DNA of 64,000 nt from DASXUG01 sp036504995 (GCA_036504995.1 DASXUG010000007.1:62001-126000), one strand, 5' to 3'; shown: positions 53,135 to 61,520, counted from the stretch's first letter. Numbers and translations are program-made. The notes: generated from the sequence alone by a model not told the origin.

Positions 53135-53539
53135 ATGCCTAACTACCTGCTTGATACTAACATTTGTATATACCTAACTAAGCAACAACACCCAAAACTG
53201 GTACAGCGTTTTGCCACATTAAAGGAAAATGAGGTGGCAATGTCTGTAGTGACTTATGGTGAGTTACAGTTTGGTGCAGAAAAAAGTCAACAGCGTCTAT
53301 TGGTGCAGCAATCGTTAGAAAAATTACGTTTGGTAATACCCGTAATGAGTATGGGGCTGGAAGCTAGTTTGCATTACGGAGAAATTCGAGCCCATTTACA
53401 GAAGTTAGGGCTACCCATAGGAAATAATGACTGTTGGATAGCCGCTCATGCGCGTGCAGAGGGGCTGGTATTGGTGACTAATAATCTACGTGAGTTTGAG
53501 CGAGTCCCAGATTTAAAGCTGGAAAACTGGGTGGAGTGA
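53135..53539 (+). CDS. vapC: VapC-type toxin (PIN-domain ribonuclease)
   Basis: VapC toxins cut tRNA or rRNA when the antitoxin is lost. The 134-aa PIN domain has the acidic metal-binding residues D7 (LLDTN), E43 (YGEL) and D99 (GNNDCW), and the T-N pair near 115-116. The C-terminal block LREFERVPDLKLENW matches the tRNA-fMet-cleaving VapC group from memory. A strong terminator-like hairpin lies about 80 bases downstream but points to the opposite strand. The module is complete and appears functional. Confidence 0.94.
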   Translation: MPNYLLDTNICIYLTKQQHPKLVQRFATLKENEVAMSVVTYGELQFGAEKSQQRLLVQQSLEKLRLVIPVMSMGLEASLHYGEIRAHLQKLGLPIGNNDCWIAAHARAEGLVLVTNNLREFERVPDLKLENWVE

Positions 53540-53611
53540 TGTGAGCGTTCTGGTGATAGGTATTAGCTTAACGTCTCTTTAATAAGTTGGTACTTTGGGA
53601 TCCAAGTTTAA

Positions 53612-53633
53612 TAAAAAAGCCCCTTGCGGGGCT
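53612..53633 (-). terminator. Strong intrinsic terminator for the MxaD-like gene
   Basis: On the minus strand AGCCCC-GCAA-GGGGCT (53618-53633) is followed by TTTTTTATT. It lies 106 bases after the stop of the MxaD-like gene. The gap between stop and terminator holds another inverted repeat (see next entry). Confidence 0.85.
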
Positions 53634-53636
53634 GGT

Positions 53637-53734
53637 AAAAAATCTTTTTCAGATTTTGTCTGTTGGTTTAGTTGGTTGCAGCTGGTTTATTTGAAGCCAG
53701 CCCATGAGAACCACTTTTGCCAAAAAGATTTTTT
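53637..53734 (-). repeat. Wide inverted repeat in 3' region of MxaD-like gene
   Basis: AAAAAATCTTTTT (53637-53649) and AAAAAGATTTTTT (53722-53734) are perfect inverted repeats 72 bases apart, between the MxaD-like stop and the terminator. They could fold the 3' region into a closed structure, or this could be a small RNA made from the 3' UTR; neither is shown. Confidence 0.4.
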
Positions 53735-53739
53735 GCTTG

Positions 53740-54297
53740 TTACTTTTTTGATGGATTTTCCGCTACCGCTTTGAGGTTAGCTAAACCTGGATCAAAGAAG
53801 TCGTTGATGGCCTTAGTTGCGGCTTCGTCGTTTTGTTCAGGTTTTGGGATATTGGATGAGTCTGCACGGGTGTAGCTACCTTTAACCGTCACTGTTGATT
53901 CGCCAGCGCCTGGGCCTGCAGTCACAGTAATCGCTGGGTAGAAGTTAGCAAGTTGTAACGTACTTTTTTCTAGTACGTATTCGTACTTCAGTTTCATGCC
54001 AGCATCATCTGCATTACGTAGTTTTTCGTACATAGTGCCGCCACCTTTGAGTTTAACGGTACGATAAGTTGCGTCATCACCGTTTTCATCTTTTTTAGTT
54101 TCTAGCGTGGTCGATTCTACATTTGGGTGCCAAGCTTGCTCGTTACCAAAATCTTTAACCAACGCCCATACGGTTGCTGGCGCCGCTTTGATAGTGACGG
54201 TTTTTTCAAATCTTAATGCAGCCGCGCCGTGCGCAGATGCGGTAAGTGGTAGTAGAGGCAATGCAGCGAGGGCGATAAAAGCTAGTATTTTTTTCAT
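53740..54297 (-). CDS. Periplasmic SRPBCC-family protein, MxaD-like
   Basis: The 185-aa protein has a signal peptide (residues 1-22, cleaved after SAHG-region alanines) and a START/SRPBCC fold beginning FEKTVTIKAAPATVWALVKDFGNEQAWHPNV, given here in part as VWALVKDFGNEQAWHP. In methylotrophs a periplasmic member of this fold, MxaD, is linked to methanol dehydrogenase and cytochrome cL electron transfer, and the sequence start resembles that group. The YVTN-type beta-propeller upstream on the same strand fits a methanol- or PQQ-related context but they are 363 bases apart. The MxaD call is inference; no mxaF or xoxF is in the window. Confidence 0.7.
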   Translation of the reverse strand: MKKILAFIALAALPLLPLTASAHGAAALRFEKTVTIKAAPATVWALVKDFGNEQAWHPNVESTTLETKKDENGDDATYRTVKLKGGGTMYEKLRNADDAGMKLKYEYVLEKSTLQLANFYPAITVTAGPGAGESTVTVKGSYTRADSSNIPKPEQNDEAATKAINDFFDPGLANLKAVAENPSKK

Positions 54298-54474
54298 TGA
54301 GGTTCTCCAGTAAGTACAACATTAAAACTTTGTAGCGGTAAAAAATAGTGCATCTAAAAAATGACACGTGACTTTACCTAAAAAAATAACATTTTGCGAC
54401 AAATTCGTGCGGTTTTTTACAAAGTAACTCGATTTATGGTGATGTGTGAAAGATTTTTCTCCTCCTAAATTCAT

Positions 54475-54651
54475 ATGAGACTATTTAACGAACCAGATAA
54501 TATGGATTTTTCTAACAAAATCATCAATTTTCGTCATTCCCGCGAAAGCGGGAATCCAATTTAATTAAGTAGGTAGATGGATCCCCGCTTTCGCGGGAAT
54601 GACGGGTTTGTGATTTTAACCATATGAAATTACTTCGTATAAAAGTCTCAT
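54475..54651 (-). repeat. Palindromic 177-bp interspersed repeat, copy B (inverted)
   Basis: This is the cleanest copy: terminal inverted repeats 54475-54492 and 54634-54651 match at 15 of 18 positions, and the 71-bp core (54533-54603) holds two perfect facing hairpins, each fitting ATTCCC-N8-GGGAAT on its strand. It lies in the 363-base gap between the MxaD-like gene and the YVTN gene; the rest of the gap (54298-54474) is AT-rich, probably holding the MxaD-like promoter, with no gene. Confidence 0.88.
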
Positions 54652-54660
54652 TTCCAATAG

Positions 54661-55635
54661 TTATTGTGCTTCGTAAATAAAGCGCCCAAACGAGCGGCAA
54701 AGTTTACTGCTAGCTATGGTGTTGATCACTTTATTCGTTTTAGCATCAATCACGGACACATTATCTGTGCCCCAGTTGGCGACCAATATGTGATTGGTAG
54801 CACGGTCATAATCAATGCCCTCAGGAAACTCGCCTACGGCGATGGTGGCGACGGTTTTTTTAGTTTGGGCATCAATCACAGAAATGTTGTCAGCATGGTT
54901 GTTGGTAACGTATATCCATTGCCCATCAGGGCTTATCGTTACACCGTAGGGATGCTGTCCAGTTTTAACGGTTTCGGTACTAAAGGTTTTGGTTTCGGGG
55001 TTCAAGCTGCTAGTGTCAACCAGTGTGAGTGTATTGCTGACTACGTTTACTACATATAAAGTTTTATTATCTGGTCCCAATGTCAGGGCAAATGGGTGTA
55101 AGCCAACGGGAATTTTGGTGACTTGCTTAAGCGTCTTGGTGTCTACCACGGTAACATCGTTGCTATCACGGTTAGCGATAAATAATTGATGGTCATCTTT
55201 ACTGACCACCATCCCAGACGGGGTTTTGCCCGAGTTAAATGCGCGCTGATTTTTGGGGTGACTAGTGTCGATTGCCAGTACTTGTTCGCCTTCCCAGTCG
55301 GCTGCGTACAGGGTTTTTCCATCATGCGAGATTGCAATGCCAACAGGTTGTATTTTGACGGGGATAACCTCGACCACTTGATTAGTTTTGCTGTCGATAA
55401 CCGAGATGGTTTGGCTATTGGCATTGGAGATATAGACGCGCTGTGTTTTGTGTGACAGTGCTACCCCTACAGGGGCTTTGTCAACAGGGATATTGGCGAC
55501 GATTTTTGAAGATTCCACCTCAATCACCGAAACTGTATTACTGCCTTGATTGGTAATGTAAGCAAAGCTATTCGCTTGCGCGAGGCCACTTAATGTAATG
55601 CCGATAAGGCTTAATAGGATGCGTGTCAGTGTCAA
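54661..55635 (-). CDS. Secreted YVTN-family beta-propeller protein
   Basis: The 324-aa protein has a signal peptide (residues 1-21, ending GLAQA) and about seven 40-residue beta-propeller blades with the repeat pattern Y-V/I-T-N/ANWGTDNVSVID (for example AYITNQGSNTVSVIEV, VSNTLTLVDT, VTNNHADNISVID). Such propellers occur in PQQ-linked methylotrophy operons, in heme/nitrite redox loci and as surface proteins; none carries a visible metal or cofactor site here. It ends 9 bases from repeat copy B. Transcription is probably independent of the MxaD-like gene because of that gap. Confidence 0.88.
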   Translation of the reverse strand: MTLTRILLSLIGITLSGLAQANSFAYITNQGSNTVSVIEVESSKIVANIPVDKAPVGVALSHKTQRVYISNANSQTISVIDSKTNQVVEVIPVKIQPVGIAISHDGKTLYAADWEGEQVLAIDTSHPKNQRAFNSGKTPSGMVVSKDDHQLFIANRDSNDVTVVDTKTLKQVTKIPVGLHPFALTLGPDNKTLYVVNVVSNTLTLVDTSSLNPETKTFSTETVKTGQHPYGVTISPDGQWIYVTNNHADNISVIDAQTKKTVATIAVGEFPEGIDYDRATNHILVANWGTDNVSVIDAKTNKVINTIASSKLCRSFGRFIYEAQ

Positions 55636-55878
55636 AATGATTGCTTATGTTGTTAGTTAATATTTAATTATATTATGTTAGAAAACGCTTGCTGGTGGTT
55701 TACGGTTGACCTTGTATTCATTAAAGCGTGTATTAGGCACAGCTAAAAATATATCCAAAATGGATTTTCTATGGATTTTCAGTGAGTTGCAATGGATTAA
55801 TTAAATCTCATGTAAGCATTGCTTTCAATCTCACGCGAAATATGAAAAAATACGGTAAATTATTAAGGTTATTTTGTC

Positions 55879-56466
55879 ATGATCGATCGCGATGGATTTC
55901 GACCGAATGTTGGCATTATTATATGCAATGCTAACAATCAGGTGTTTTGGGGTAAGCGCATCCGCGAACACTCTTGGCAGTTCCCGCAAGGCGGTATCAA
56001 GCAGGGTGAGAGCCCTGAGCAGGCGATGTACCGGGAGCTGATGGAAGAGGTTGGTTTAAAGCCGGAGCACGTTAAAATTTTGGGCCGTACACGCGATTGG
56101 TTGCGTTATGAAGTGCCCAATAATTGGATTAAACGTGAGTGGCGCGGCAGTTACAAGGGGCAAAAACAAATTTGGTTTTTGCTGCGTATGGTTGGGCGTG
56201 ATTGTGATGTGTCGTTGCGTGCAAGCTCACACCCTGAGTTTGATGCTTGGCGCTGGAATGATTATTGGGTACCGCTTGACAGTGTGATTGAGTTTAAGCG
56301 TGAGGTTTATAAGCTTGCGCTCAATGAGCTGGTTGTGCACTTAAACCATGATAAGCAACATCGCCGTCAATCGCTAGAAGTCATTTCAGAGACGGTTATC
56401 ACGGAGACTGTGATTGAGGAGTCTGTCAGCGTTACGGCAACTTTAACTCCTAGAACAGCGGCTTAA
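55879..56466 (+). CDS. rppH: RNA pyrophosphohydrolase (Nudix)
   Basis: RppH removes pyrophosphate from 5' ends of mRNA, starting RNase E-dependent decay. The 195-aa protein matches the RppH/NudH pattern: MIDRDGFRPNVGIIICN at the start and the Nudix box GGIKQGESPEQAMYRELMEEVGL (about residues 36-58; listed as G-x5-E-x7-R-E-L-x-E-E-x-G-L). The C-terminal 30 residues after HRRQSLEV are repetitive valine/threonine-rich and look unconserved. It converges with psd, with 9 bases between stops. Confidence 0.95.
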   Translation: MIDRDGFRPNVGIIICNANNQVFWGKRIREHSWQFPQGGIKQGESPEQAMYRELMEEVGLKPEHVKILGRTRDWLRYEVPNNWIKREWRGSYKGQKQIWFLLRMVGRDCDVSLRASSHPEFDAWRWNDYWVPLDSVIEFKREVYKLALNELVVHLNHDKQHRRQSLEVISETVITETVIEESVSVTATLTPRTAA

Positions 56467-56475
56467 GGCAGCCGC

Positions 56476-57318
56476 TTAAGCCGCGTTGCCCATCATCTCA
56501 CCAAGTTTGATGGGCTTTTCAGTTTTCCATAATTCATTAAATGACAGCGTGTTTTTGGGGAATAGCATGACCACAGTAGACCCCAGCAAAAAACGCCCCA
56601 TTTCTTCGCCTTGCTTGAGTGAAATATTTTTCTCGCGATAATCCCAGATACGCACTTTTTTACTACGCGGTGGGTTGATAATGCCGTGCCATACGGTCGC
56701 CATGCTACCGACTATGGTTGCACCCACTAACACCAGTACAAATTTTCCAAATGTTGCTTCAAACTCGCATATCACACGCTCATTGCGCGCAAATAGGTTA
56801 GGCACGCCTTGTGCAGTGCTTGGGTTCACTGAGAATAAATCTCCTGGTACATAAGTCATGCGCAGTAGTTTGCCATCACAAGGCATATGAATGCGATGAT
56901 AATCTCTAGGGCTTAGGTAAAGGGTCGCAAAGTGGCCGTTTAGATACTGTGCCGCTGCAGCACTATCGCCAGCTAATAAGGTGCTGCTTGAGTAGCGATG
57001 CCCTTTGGCTTGAAAAATTTGGTCGTTTTCAATATTGCCGAATTGGCTAATTGCGCCATCCACAGGGCAAATAAAAACAGCTTGTGCGAGTGGCCTTGCC
57101 CCTTGTTGTAGTGGGCGGGTGAAAAAATCGTTAAACGTGGCGTAGTGCTCAATATTGGGCTCTGCCGCCTCAGCCATATTGACTTGGTAGCGTTTTACAA
57201 ACCAGCTTATGACGGCTGTTGTCAACTTACCAGCTTTTGCGCTTGCCAACTTGCCAGCCAGCACTGTGACGGCTTGTTTAGGTAGGGCGTATTGCAGTAA
57301 AACTTTAATTTCTGGCAT
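56476..57318 (-). CDS. psd: Phosphatidylserine decarboxylase proenzyme
   Basis: Psd makes phosphatidylethanolamine. The 280-aa proenzyme has the LGST self-cleavage motif near the C-terminus (GRFLLGSTVVMLF, about residue 250), which gives the pyruvoyl group on serine, and the conserved blocks FFTRPLQQGARP, CPVDGAISQFG and LSPRDYHRIHMP. It is followed upstream on the strand by the PmtA-like gene after 6 bases, so the two form one transcript: PE made by Psd would feed methylation to phosphatidylcholine. Confidence 0.95.
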   Translation of the reverse strand: MPEIKVLLQYALPKQAVTVLAGKLASAKAGKLTTAVISWFVKRYQVNMAEAAEPNIEHYATFNDFFTRPLQQGARPLAQAVFICPVDGAISQFGNIENDQIFQAKGHRYSSSTLLAGDSAAAAQYLNGHFATLYLSPRDYHRIHMPCDGKLLRMTYVPGDLFSVNPSTAQGVPNLFARNERVICEFEATFGKFVLVLVGATIVGSMATVWHGIINPPRSKKVRIWDYREKNISLKQGEEMGRFLLGSTVVMLFPKNTLSFNELWKTEKPIKLGEMMGNAA

Positions 57319-57324
57319 TGGTGA

Positions 57325-57987
57325 TTAGATGTTGCGAATAATGACAAATTTAGACAAACCGAATAGGTTGACTGAGGTGGATTGCTCAATCTGCCAAGGT
57401 TGGTTGAGTACGTATTGTTGGTAAGAAAATTCTGAGCGGAAACCGATCTTTTTGGCGAGCTTTTCAACTAACTTTTCAAATAACCACCAGAATCCGCTGC
57501 CTGAAAAGTGATTCAAGATGTAGATAGTGCCATTTTTCTTACAGACACGGCGGGCTTCATCAATGATTCTTTGCGGATGCGGCGTGACTGATAAAACATA
57601 GGGTAACACCACACTGTCAAAACTTTCATTAGCAAAAGTGAGCTTTTCGCCATCCATTCTATGTAGTTGTATATCGTGGTCGGACAGTTTTTTTGCACGC
57701 TGGCGCGCGACAATCAGCATGTCTTCACTGAAATCAATGCCTGTGACTTTGCTGGTTACGGGGTAGTGTTTTAGTAGCATGCCTGTGCCAACGCCCATTT
57801 CAAGCACGGTGTCAGGCGGAGATTGCTTTAATACTTTGGCGAGGGCGCGCCTGCCAGGTTCTAAAATTGCACCAAAAGTAAAATAGTAGATACGCGCATG
57901 AATATGATAAGCCTTTTTAATGTCGTCAAAGGTGACTTCATCGCTTGCCAAGTTTTCTTTTGTGACGCTTTGTTGTTGTGTATTCAT
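57325..57987 (-). CDS. PmtA-like SAM-dependent methyltransferase (phosphatidylethanolamine N-methyltransferase)
   Basis: The 220-aa protein has a class I methyltransferase fold with VLEMGVGTGMLLKHYP near residue 60 (SAM-binding G-x-G-x-G), GIDFSEDMLIVAR near 83, and EARRVCKKNGTIYILNHF near 143. The leading segment (Y-H-I-H-A-R-I-Y-Y-F-T-F-G-A-I-L-E-P-G-R-R, shown by residue) matches the Rhodobacter-type PmtA start. It is placed beside psd, its substrate supplier, which supports the choice. It could instead be another small-molecule methyltransferase, such as UbiE-like, but motif order fits PmtA better. Confidence 0.8.
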   Translation of the reverse strand: MNTQQQSVTKENLASDEVTFDDIKKAYHIHARIYYFTFGAILEPGRRALAKVLKQSPPDTVLEMGVGTGMLLKHYPVTSKVTGIDFSEDMLIVARQRAKKLSDHDIQLHRMDGEKLTFANESFDSVVLPYVLSVTPHPQRIIDEARRVCKKNGTIYILNHFSGSGFWWLFEKLVEKLAKKIGFRSEFSYQQYVLNQPWQIEQSTSVNLFGLSKFVIIRNI

Positions 57988-58004
57988 GGCGCTCTAATAG
58001 TAAA

Positions 58005-58180
58005 GTGAGATATGTACACGAAGTGATTTAATATAGCAAAGTTACAAGGTTGTCATCCTCGCGCAAGCGGGGATCCATCTAATTGTTTGATTAAAATGGA
58101 TTCCCGCTTTTACGGGAATGGCGAACTGTGATGGTTTTGTTAGATAAATCGTTATTATCTGGTTCGTGCAAGAATCTCAA
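58005..58180 (+). repeat. Palindromic 176-bp interspersed repeat, copy C
   Basis: Terminal inverted repeats 58005-58022 and 58163-58180 pair at 13 of 18 positions and a 71-bp core lies at 58052-58122. The hairpins have drifted (GTCATCCTCGCG start, TTTTACGGG in the second arm), so this is an older copy than B. It lies between ilvC and the PmtA-like gene and directly abuts the ilvC terminator. Confidence 0.85.
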
Positions 58181-58185
58181 ACTGT

Positions 58186-58219
58186 AATAAAAAGGGTATA
58201 ACATTTTGTGTTATACCCT
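58186..58219 (-). terminator. Intrinsic terminator of the ilvIHC operon
   Basis: On the minus strand GGGTATAAC (58210-58218) pairs with GTTATACCC (58194-58202) around a 7-base loop and is followed by TTTTTATTA. It lies 36 bases after the ilvC stop. Confidence 0.88.
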
Positions 58220-58255
58220 AAACTTGTTTTAAATTACAACAGAGATACAAACAAA

Positions 58256-59272
58256 TTAGTTTTTGCTTTGATCTACCAATTTATTTTTAGCGATCCAAGG
58301 CATCATAGAACGTAATTTACCACCTACTTGCTCAATTGGGTGGGCAGCATTTAAACGACGACGTGCTGTCATTTCTGGGTAGTTAGTGCGGCCTTCTAAG
58401 ATGAATTTTTTAGCGTATTCGCCGTTTTGAATGTTGGCTAAAGCTTCTTTCATCGCCCAACGTGATTCATCATTAATCACTTTAGGACCTGTTACGTATT
58501 CGCCGTATTCAGCATTATTTGAGATTGAGTAGTTCATGTTGGCAATGCCGCCTTCGTACATCAAGTCTACAATCAATTTTAATTCGTGCAAGCACTCAAA
58601 GTAGGCCATTTCTGGCGCGTAACCAGCTTCCACCAATGTTTCAAAGCCAGCTTTTACCAACTCAACAGCGCCACCACACAATACTGCTTGTTCGCCGAAT
58701 AAGTCAGTTTCAGTTTCTTCACGGAAATCAGTTTCAATTACGCCGCCTTTAGTGCCGCCGTTAGCTGCAGCATAGGATAACGCGATGTCTTTTGCTTTGC
58801 CACTAGCATCTTGGTAAACCGCGATCAATGAAGGTACGCCGCCGCCTTTAAGGTATTCTGAACGTACGGTGTGGCCTGGGCCTTTTGGCGCGATCATAAT
58901 TACGTCTAAGTCTTTGTTTGGCACGATTTGGTTATAGTGAATGTTAAAACCGTGTGCAAATGCTAACGCAGCGCCTTTTTTCAAGTTTGGGGCAACTTCG
59001 GCGTGGTAAATTTCTGCCATGTTTTCATCTGGCAATAAAATCATCACTAGGTCAGCGCCTTTTACTGCTTTGCTAATTTCTTCTACGTTGTGGCCTGCTT
59101 TTTCAGCTTTTGCGTATGAAGCGCCGCCTTTACGTGCGCCAACAGTCACTTTAACGCCAGAATCTTTTAAGTTTTGTGCGTGTGCGTGGCCTTGTGAACC
59201 GTAACCAACGATGGTTACTTTTAATTTTTTGATGATGGAAAGGTCAGCATCTTTATCGTAATAAACTTTCAT
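58256..59272 (-). CDS. ilvC: Ketol-acid reductoisomerase
   Basis: IlvC isomerises and reduces acetolactate and acetohydroxybutyrate with NADPH in valine, leucine and isoleucine synthesis. The 338-aa class I enzyme has the Rossmann motif GYGSQGHAHAQNL near residue 24, DVIMIAPKGPGHTVRSEY near 130, and the knotted-domain acids in ETETDLFGEQAVLCGG near 190. Length is typical. It follows ilvH after 22 bases and is terminated by the hairpin at 58186-58219. Confidence 0.97.
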   Translation of the reverse strand: MKVYYDKDADLSIIKKLKVTIVGYGSQGHAHAQNLKDSGVKVTVGARKGGASYAKAEKAGHNVEEISKAVKGADLVMILLPDENMAEIYHAEVAPNLKKGAALAFAHGFNIHYNQIVPNKDLDVIMIAPKGPGHTVRSEYLKGGGVPSLIAVYQDASGKAKDIALSYAAANGGTKGGVIETDFREETETDLFGEQAVLCGGAVELVKAGFETLVEAGYAPEMAYFECLHELKLIVDLMYEGGIANMNYSISNNAEYGEYVTGPKVINDESRWAMKEALANIQNGEYAKKFILEGRTNYPEMTARRRLNAAHPIEQVGGKLRSMMPWIAKNKLVDQSKN

Positions 59273-59294
59273 TTTTCTTCCTCTATATAACTAA

Positions 59295-59786
59295 TTAAAT
59301 TTTAAGAATTCTGTCGCCACGGCCGATGCCAGAAGCGCCTGTACGTACTGTTTCTAAAATCACTGTTTTATCCAGTGCTTCTAGAAATGCGTCTAATTTA
59401 GAGCCTGAGCCCGTGAGCTCAATGGTGTAGCTGCCATCCGCAACATCAATGATACGACCACGAAAAATATCGCTAATCCGTTTCATTTCTTCGCGTAATG
59501 CGCCCGTGGCTTTGACTTTAACTAACATGAGTTCGCGCTCGATAAAGCGGCCATCATTCAGGTCTAGCACTTTAACAACATCAATCAGCTTGTTGAGCTG
59601 TTTGATAATTTGTTCTATCACTTCATCCGATCCGGAGGTGACAATGGTCATACGTGACAAAGTAGCATCCTCGGTAGGCGCTACTGTCAGGGATTCAATA
59701 TTGTAAGCACGTGCAGAAAATAAGCCAGCCACGCGTGAGAGCGCGCCAGCTTCGTTTTCCATGAGTAATGAGATAATGTGTTTCAT
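59295..59786 (-). CDS. ilvH: Acetolactate synthase small regulatory subunit
   Basis: IlvH is the regulatory subunit that gives acetolactate synthase its valine feedback and raises activity. The 163-aa protein has the ACT domain start ISLLMENEAGALSRVAGLFS (residues 4-23) with the family's NIESLTVAPTED, and a second ACT-like half from about 80. It starts 6 bases after ilvI, in the operon ilvI-ilvH-ilvC. Confidence 0.96.
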   Translation of the reverse strand: MKHIISLLMENEAGALSRVAGLFSARAYNIESLTVAPTEDATLSRMTIVTSGSDEVIEQIIKQLNKLIDVVKVLDLNDGRFIERELMLVKVKATGALREEMKRISDIFRGRIIDVADGSYTIELTGSGSKLDAFLEALDKTVILETVRTGASGIGRGDRILKI

Positions 59787-59792
59787 ATTAAC

Positions 59793-61520
59793 TTATAAAT
59801 CTTCAGCTAAAATCATTTCAGAAAGGCCTTTGCCATTTTCCACCATTGGGAACACGTTTTCAGCTTGGTCTGTTTGGAAATCCATAAATACCAAACGTTC
59901 TTTTAGCGCAGGGCTAAAGGCTTCTTTGAGGGCAGCCTCAACATCAGTAGATTTTTCGATTTTCATGCCTACATGACCGTATGATTCAGCCAATTTCACA
60001 AAATCAGGCAAGGCGTTCATGTAAGACTCTGAATAGCGATTGCCATAGAAGAACTCTTGCCATTGGCGCACCATGCCCATATAGCGATTATTTAAAGTAA
60101 TCACTTTGATGGGCATATTGTATTGTTTGCAGGTGGAAAGCTCCTGAATACACATTTGGATAGACGCTTCGCCTGTAATACAAGCCACTTGAGCTTCTGG
60201 ATGAGCTAGCTGCACGCCCATGGCGTAAGGTAAGCCTACCCCCATGGTGCCTAAGCCACCTGAGTTAATCCAGCGACGTGGTTTATCAAACTTGTAATAT
60301 TGCGCTGCCCACATTTGGTGTTGACCAACATCTGAGGTAACGAATGCATCGCCTTTAGTCACTTCCCACAATTTTTCAACCACAAACTGTGGCTTGATAA
60401 TTTCAGTTGAGCGATCAAAGTTCAGACATTTTTTGCTACGCCACTCTTCAATTTGTTTCCACCAAGCGCTTAATGCGGCTGCATCAGGCGTTTTGGTTTC
60501 AGCGGCTAATAGCTCGTTCATCTCGGTCAACACAGATTGCACGTGACCAACAATCGGCACGTCAATCTTTACGCGTTTTGAGATAGATGACGGGTCAACG
60601 TCCACATGAATAATGGTGCGTGGACGGCTCAAAAAGTGCGCAGGGTTGCCAATGACGCGGTCATCAAAGCGCGCGCCAATCGCAATCAACACATCACACT
60701 CTTGCATCGCCATATTGGCTTCGTAAGTGCCGTGCATGCCCAACATGCCAAGATGTTGTCTATCTGTGGCAGGGTAGCCGCCTAAACCCATTAGGGTGTT
60801 GGTGATGGGGAAGCCTAGCTTGCGCGCGAGTTTAACCAATTGCTCTGCTGCGTCACCTAAAATTACACCGCCGCCGGTGTAGAGCATTGGGCGTTTTGCG
60901 CCCAGCATCAAATTGACCGCTTTTTTGATTTGACCTGTGTGGCCTTTCAAAATCGGGTTGTAAGAGCGCATCTCTACCGTTTCAGGGTAAGCGAATTCCG
61001 CCATCTGCATGGTAATGTCTTTTGGAATATCTACGACCACAGGGCCAGGGCGGCCAGTAGAGGCAATATAAAACGCTTTTTTCATGACTGACGCAATGTC
61101 TTTGATATCTTTGACCAAAAAGTTATGCTTTACACATGGGCGAGTAATACCCACCATATCCACTTCTTGGAAGGCATCCATGCCAATCGCTGGACTCGGA
61201 ACCTGACCGCTAATGACTACTAGTGGGATAGAATCCATATACGCAGTGGCAATGCCAGTGACAGCATTGGTTGCGCCAGGCCCTGAGGTGACTAATGCGA
61301 CGCCAACCTCACCTGTCGAGCGTGAATAAGCATCGGCTGCGTGTACCGCAGCCTGCTCATGGCGCACAAGCACGTGCTTAAAGTAATTTTGATTAAAAAT
61401 TGCATCGTAAATATGCAAAACGGCACCACCAGGGTAGCCGAAAACAAACTTTACTTTTTCCTCTTGCAAGCAACGAATAACAATCTCCGCGCCTGTCATT
61501 TTTGTATTGGGGTGTTCCAT
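59793..61520 (-). CDS. ilvI: Acetolactate synthase large catalytic subunit
   Basis: This ThDP- and FAD-dependent enzyme makes acetolactate. The 575-aa protein has VFGYPGGAVLHIYDA near residue 28, the catalytic glutamate region HEQAAVHAADAYSRSTGEVG near 55, GDAAEQ-linked FAD segments, and the ThDP motif GEASIQMCIQEL with NNRYMGMVRQW near 475. The metal-binding GDG motif is here GEA, a natural variant also in other AHAS. It heads ilvI-ilvH-ilvC. A promoter candidate is listed; I saw no clear leader peptide or T-box in the upstream 340 bases. Confidence 0.96.
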   Translation of the reverse strand: MEHPNTKMTGAEIVIRCLQEEKVKFVFGYPGGAVLHIYDAIFNQNYFKHVLVRHEQAAVHAADAYSRSTGEVGVALVTSGPGATNAVTGIATAYMDSIPLVVISGQVPSPAIGMDAFQEVDMVGITRPCVKHNFLVKDIKDIASVMKKAFYIASTGRPGPVVVDIPKDITMQMAEFAYPETVEMRSYNPILKGHTGQIKKAVNLMLGAKRPMLYTGGGVILGDAAEQLVKLARKLGFPITNTLMGLGGYPATDRQHLGMLGMHGTYEANMAMQECDVLIAIGARFDDRVIGNPAHFLSRPRTIIHVDVDPSSISKRVKIDVPIVGHVQSVLTEMNELLAAETKTPDAAALSAWWKQIEEWRSKKCLNFDRSTEIIKPQFVVEKLWEVTKGDAFVTSDVGQHQMWAAQYYKFDKPRRWINSGGLGTMGVGLPYAMGVQLAHPEAQVACITGEASIQMCIQELSTCKQYNMPIKVITLNNRYMGMVRQWQEFFYGNRYSESYMNALPDFVKLAESYGHVGMKIEKSTDVEAALKEAFSPALKERLVFMDFQTDQAENVFPMVENGKGLSEMILAEDL

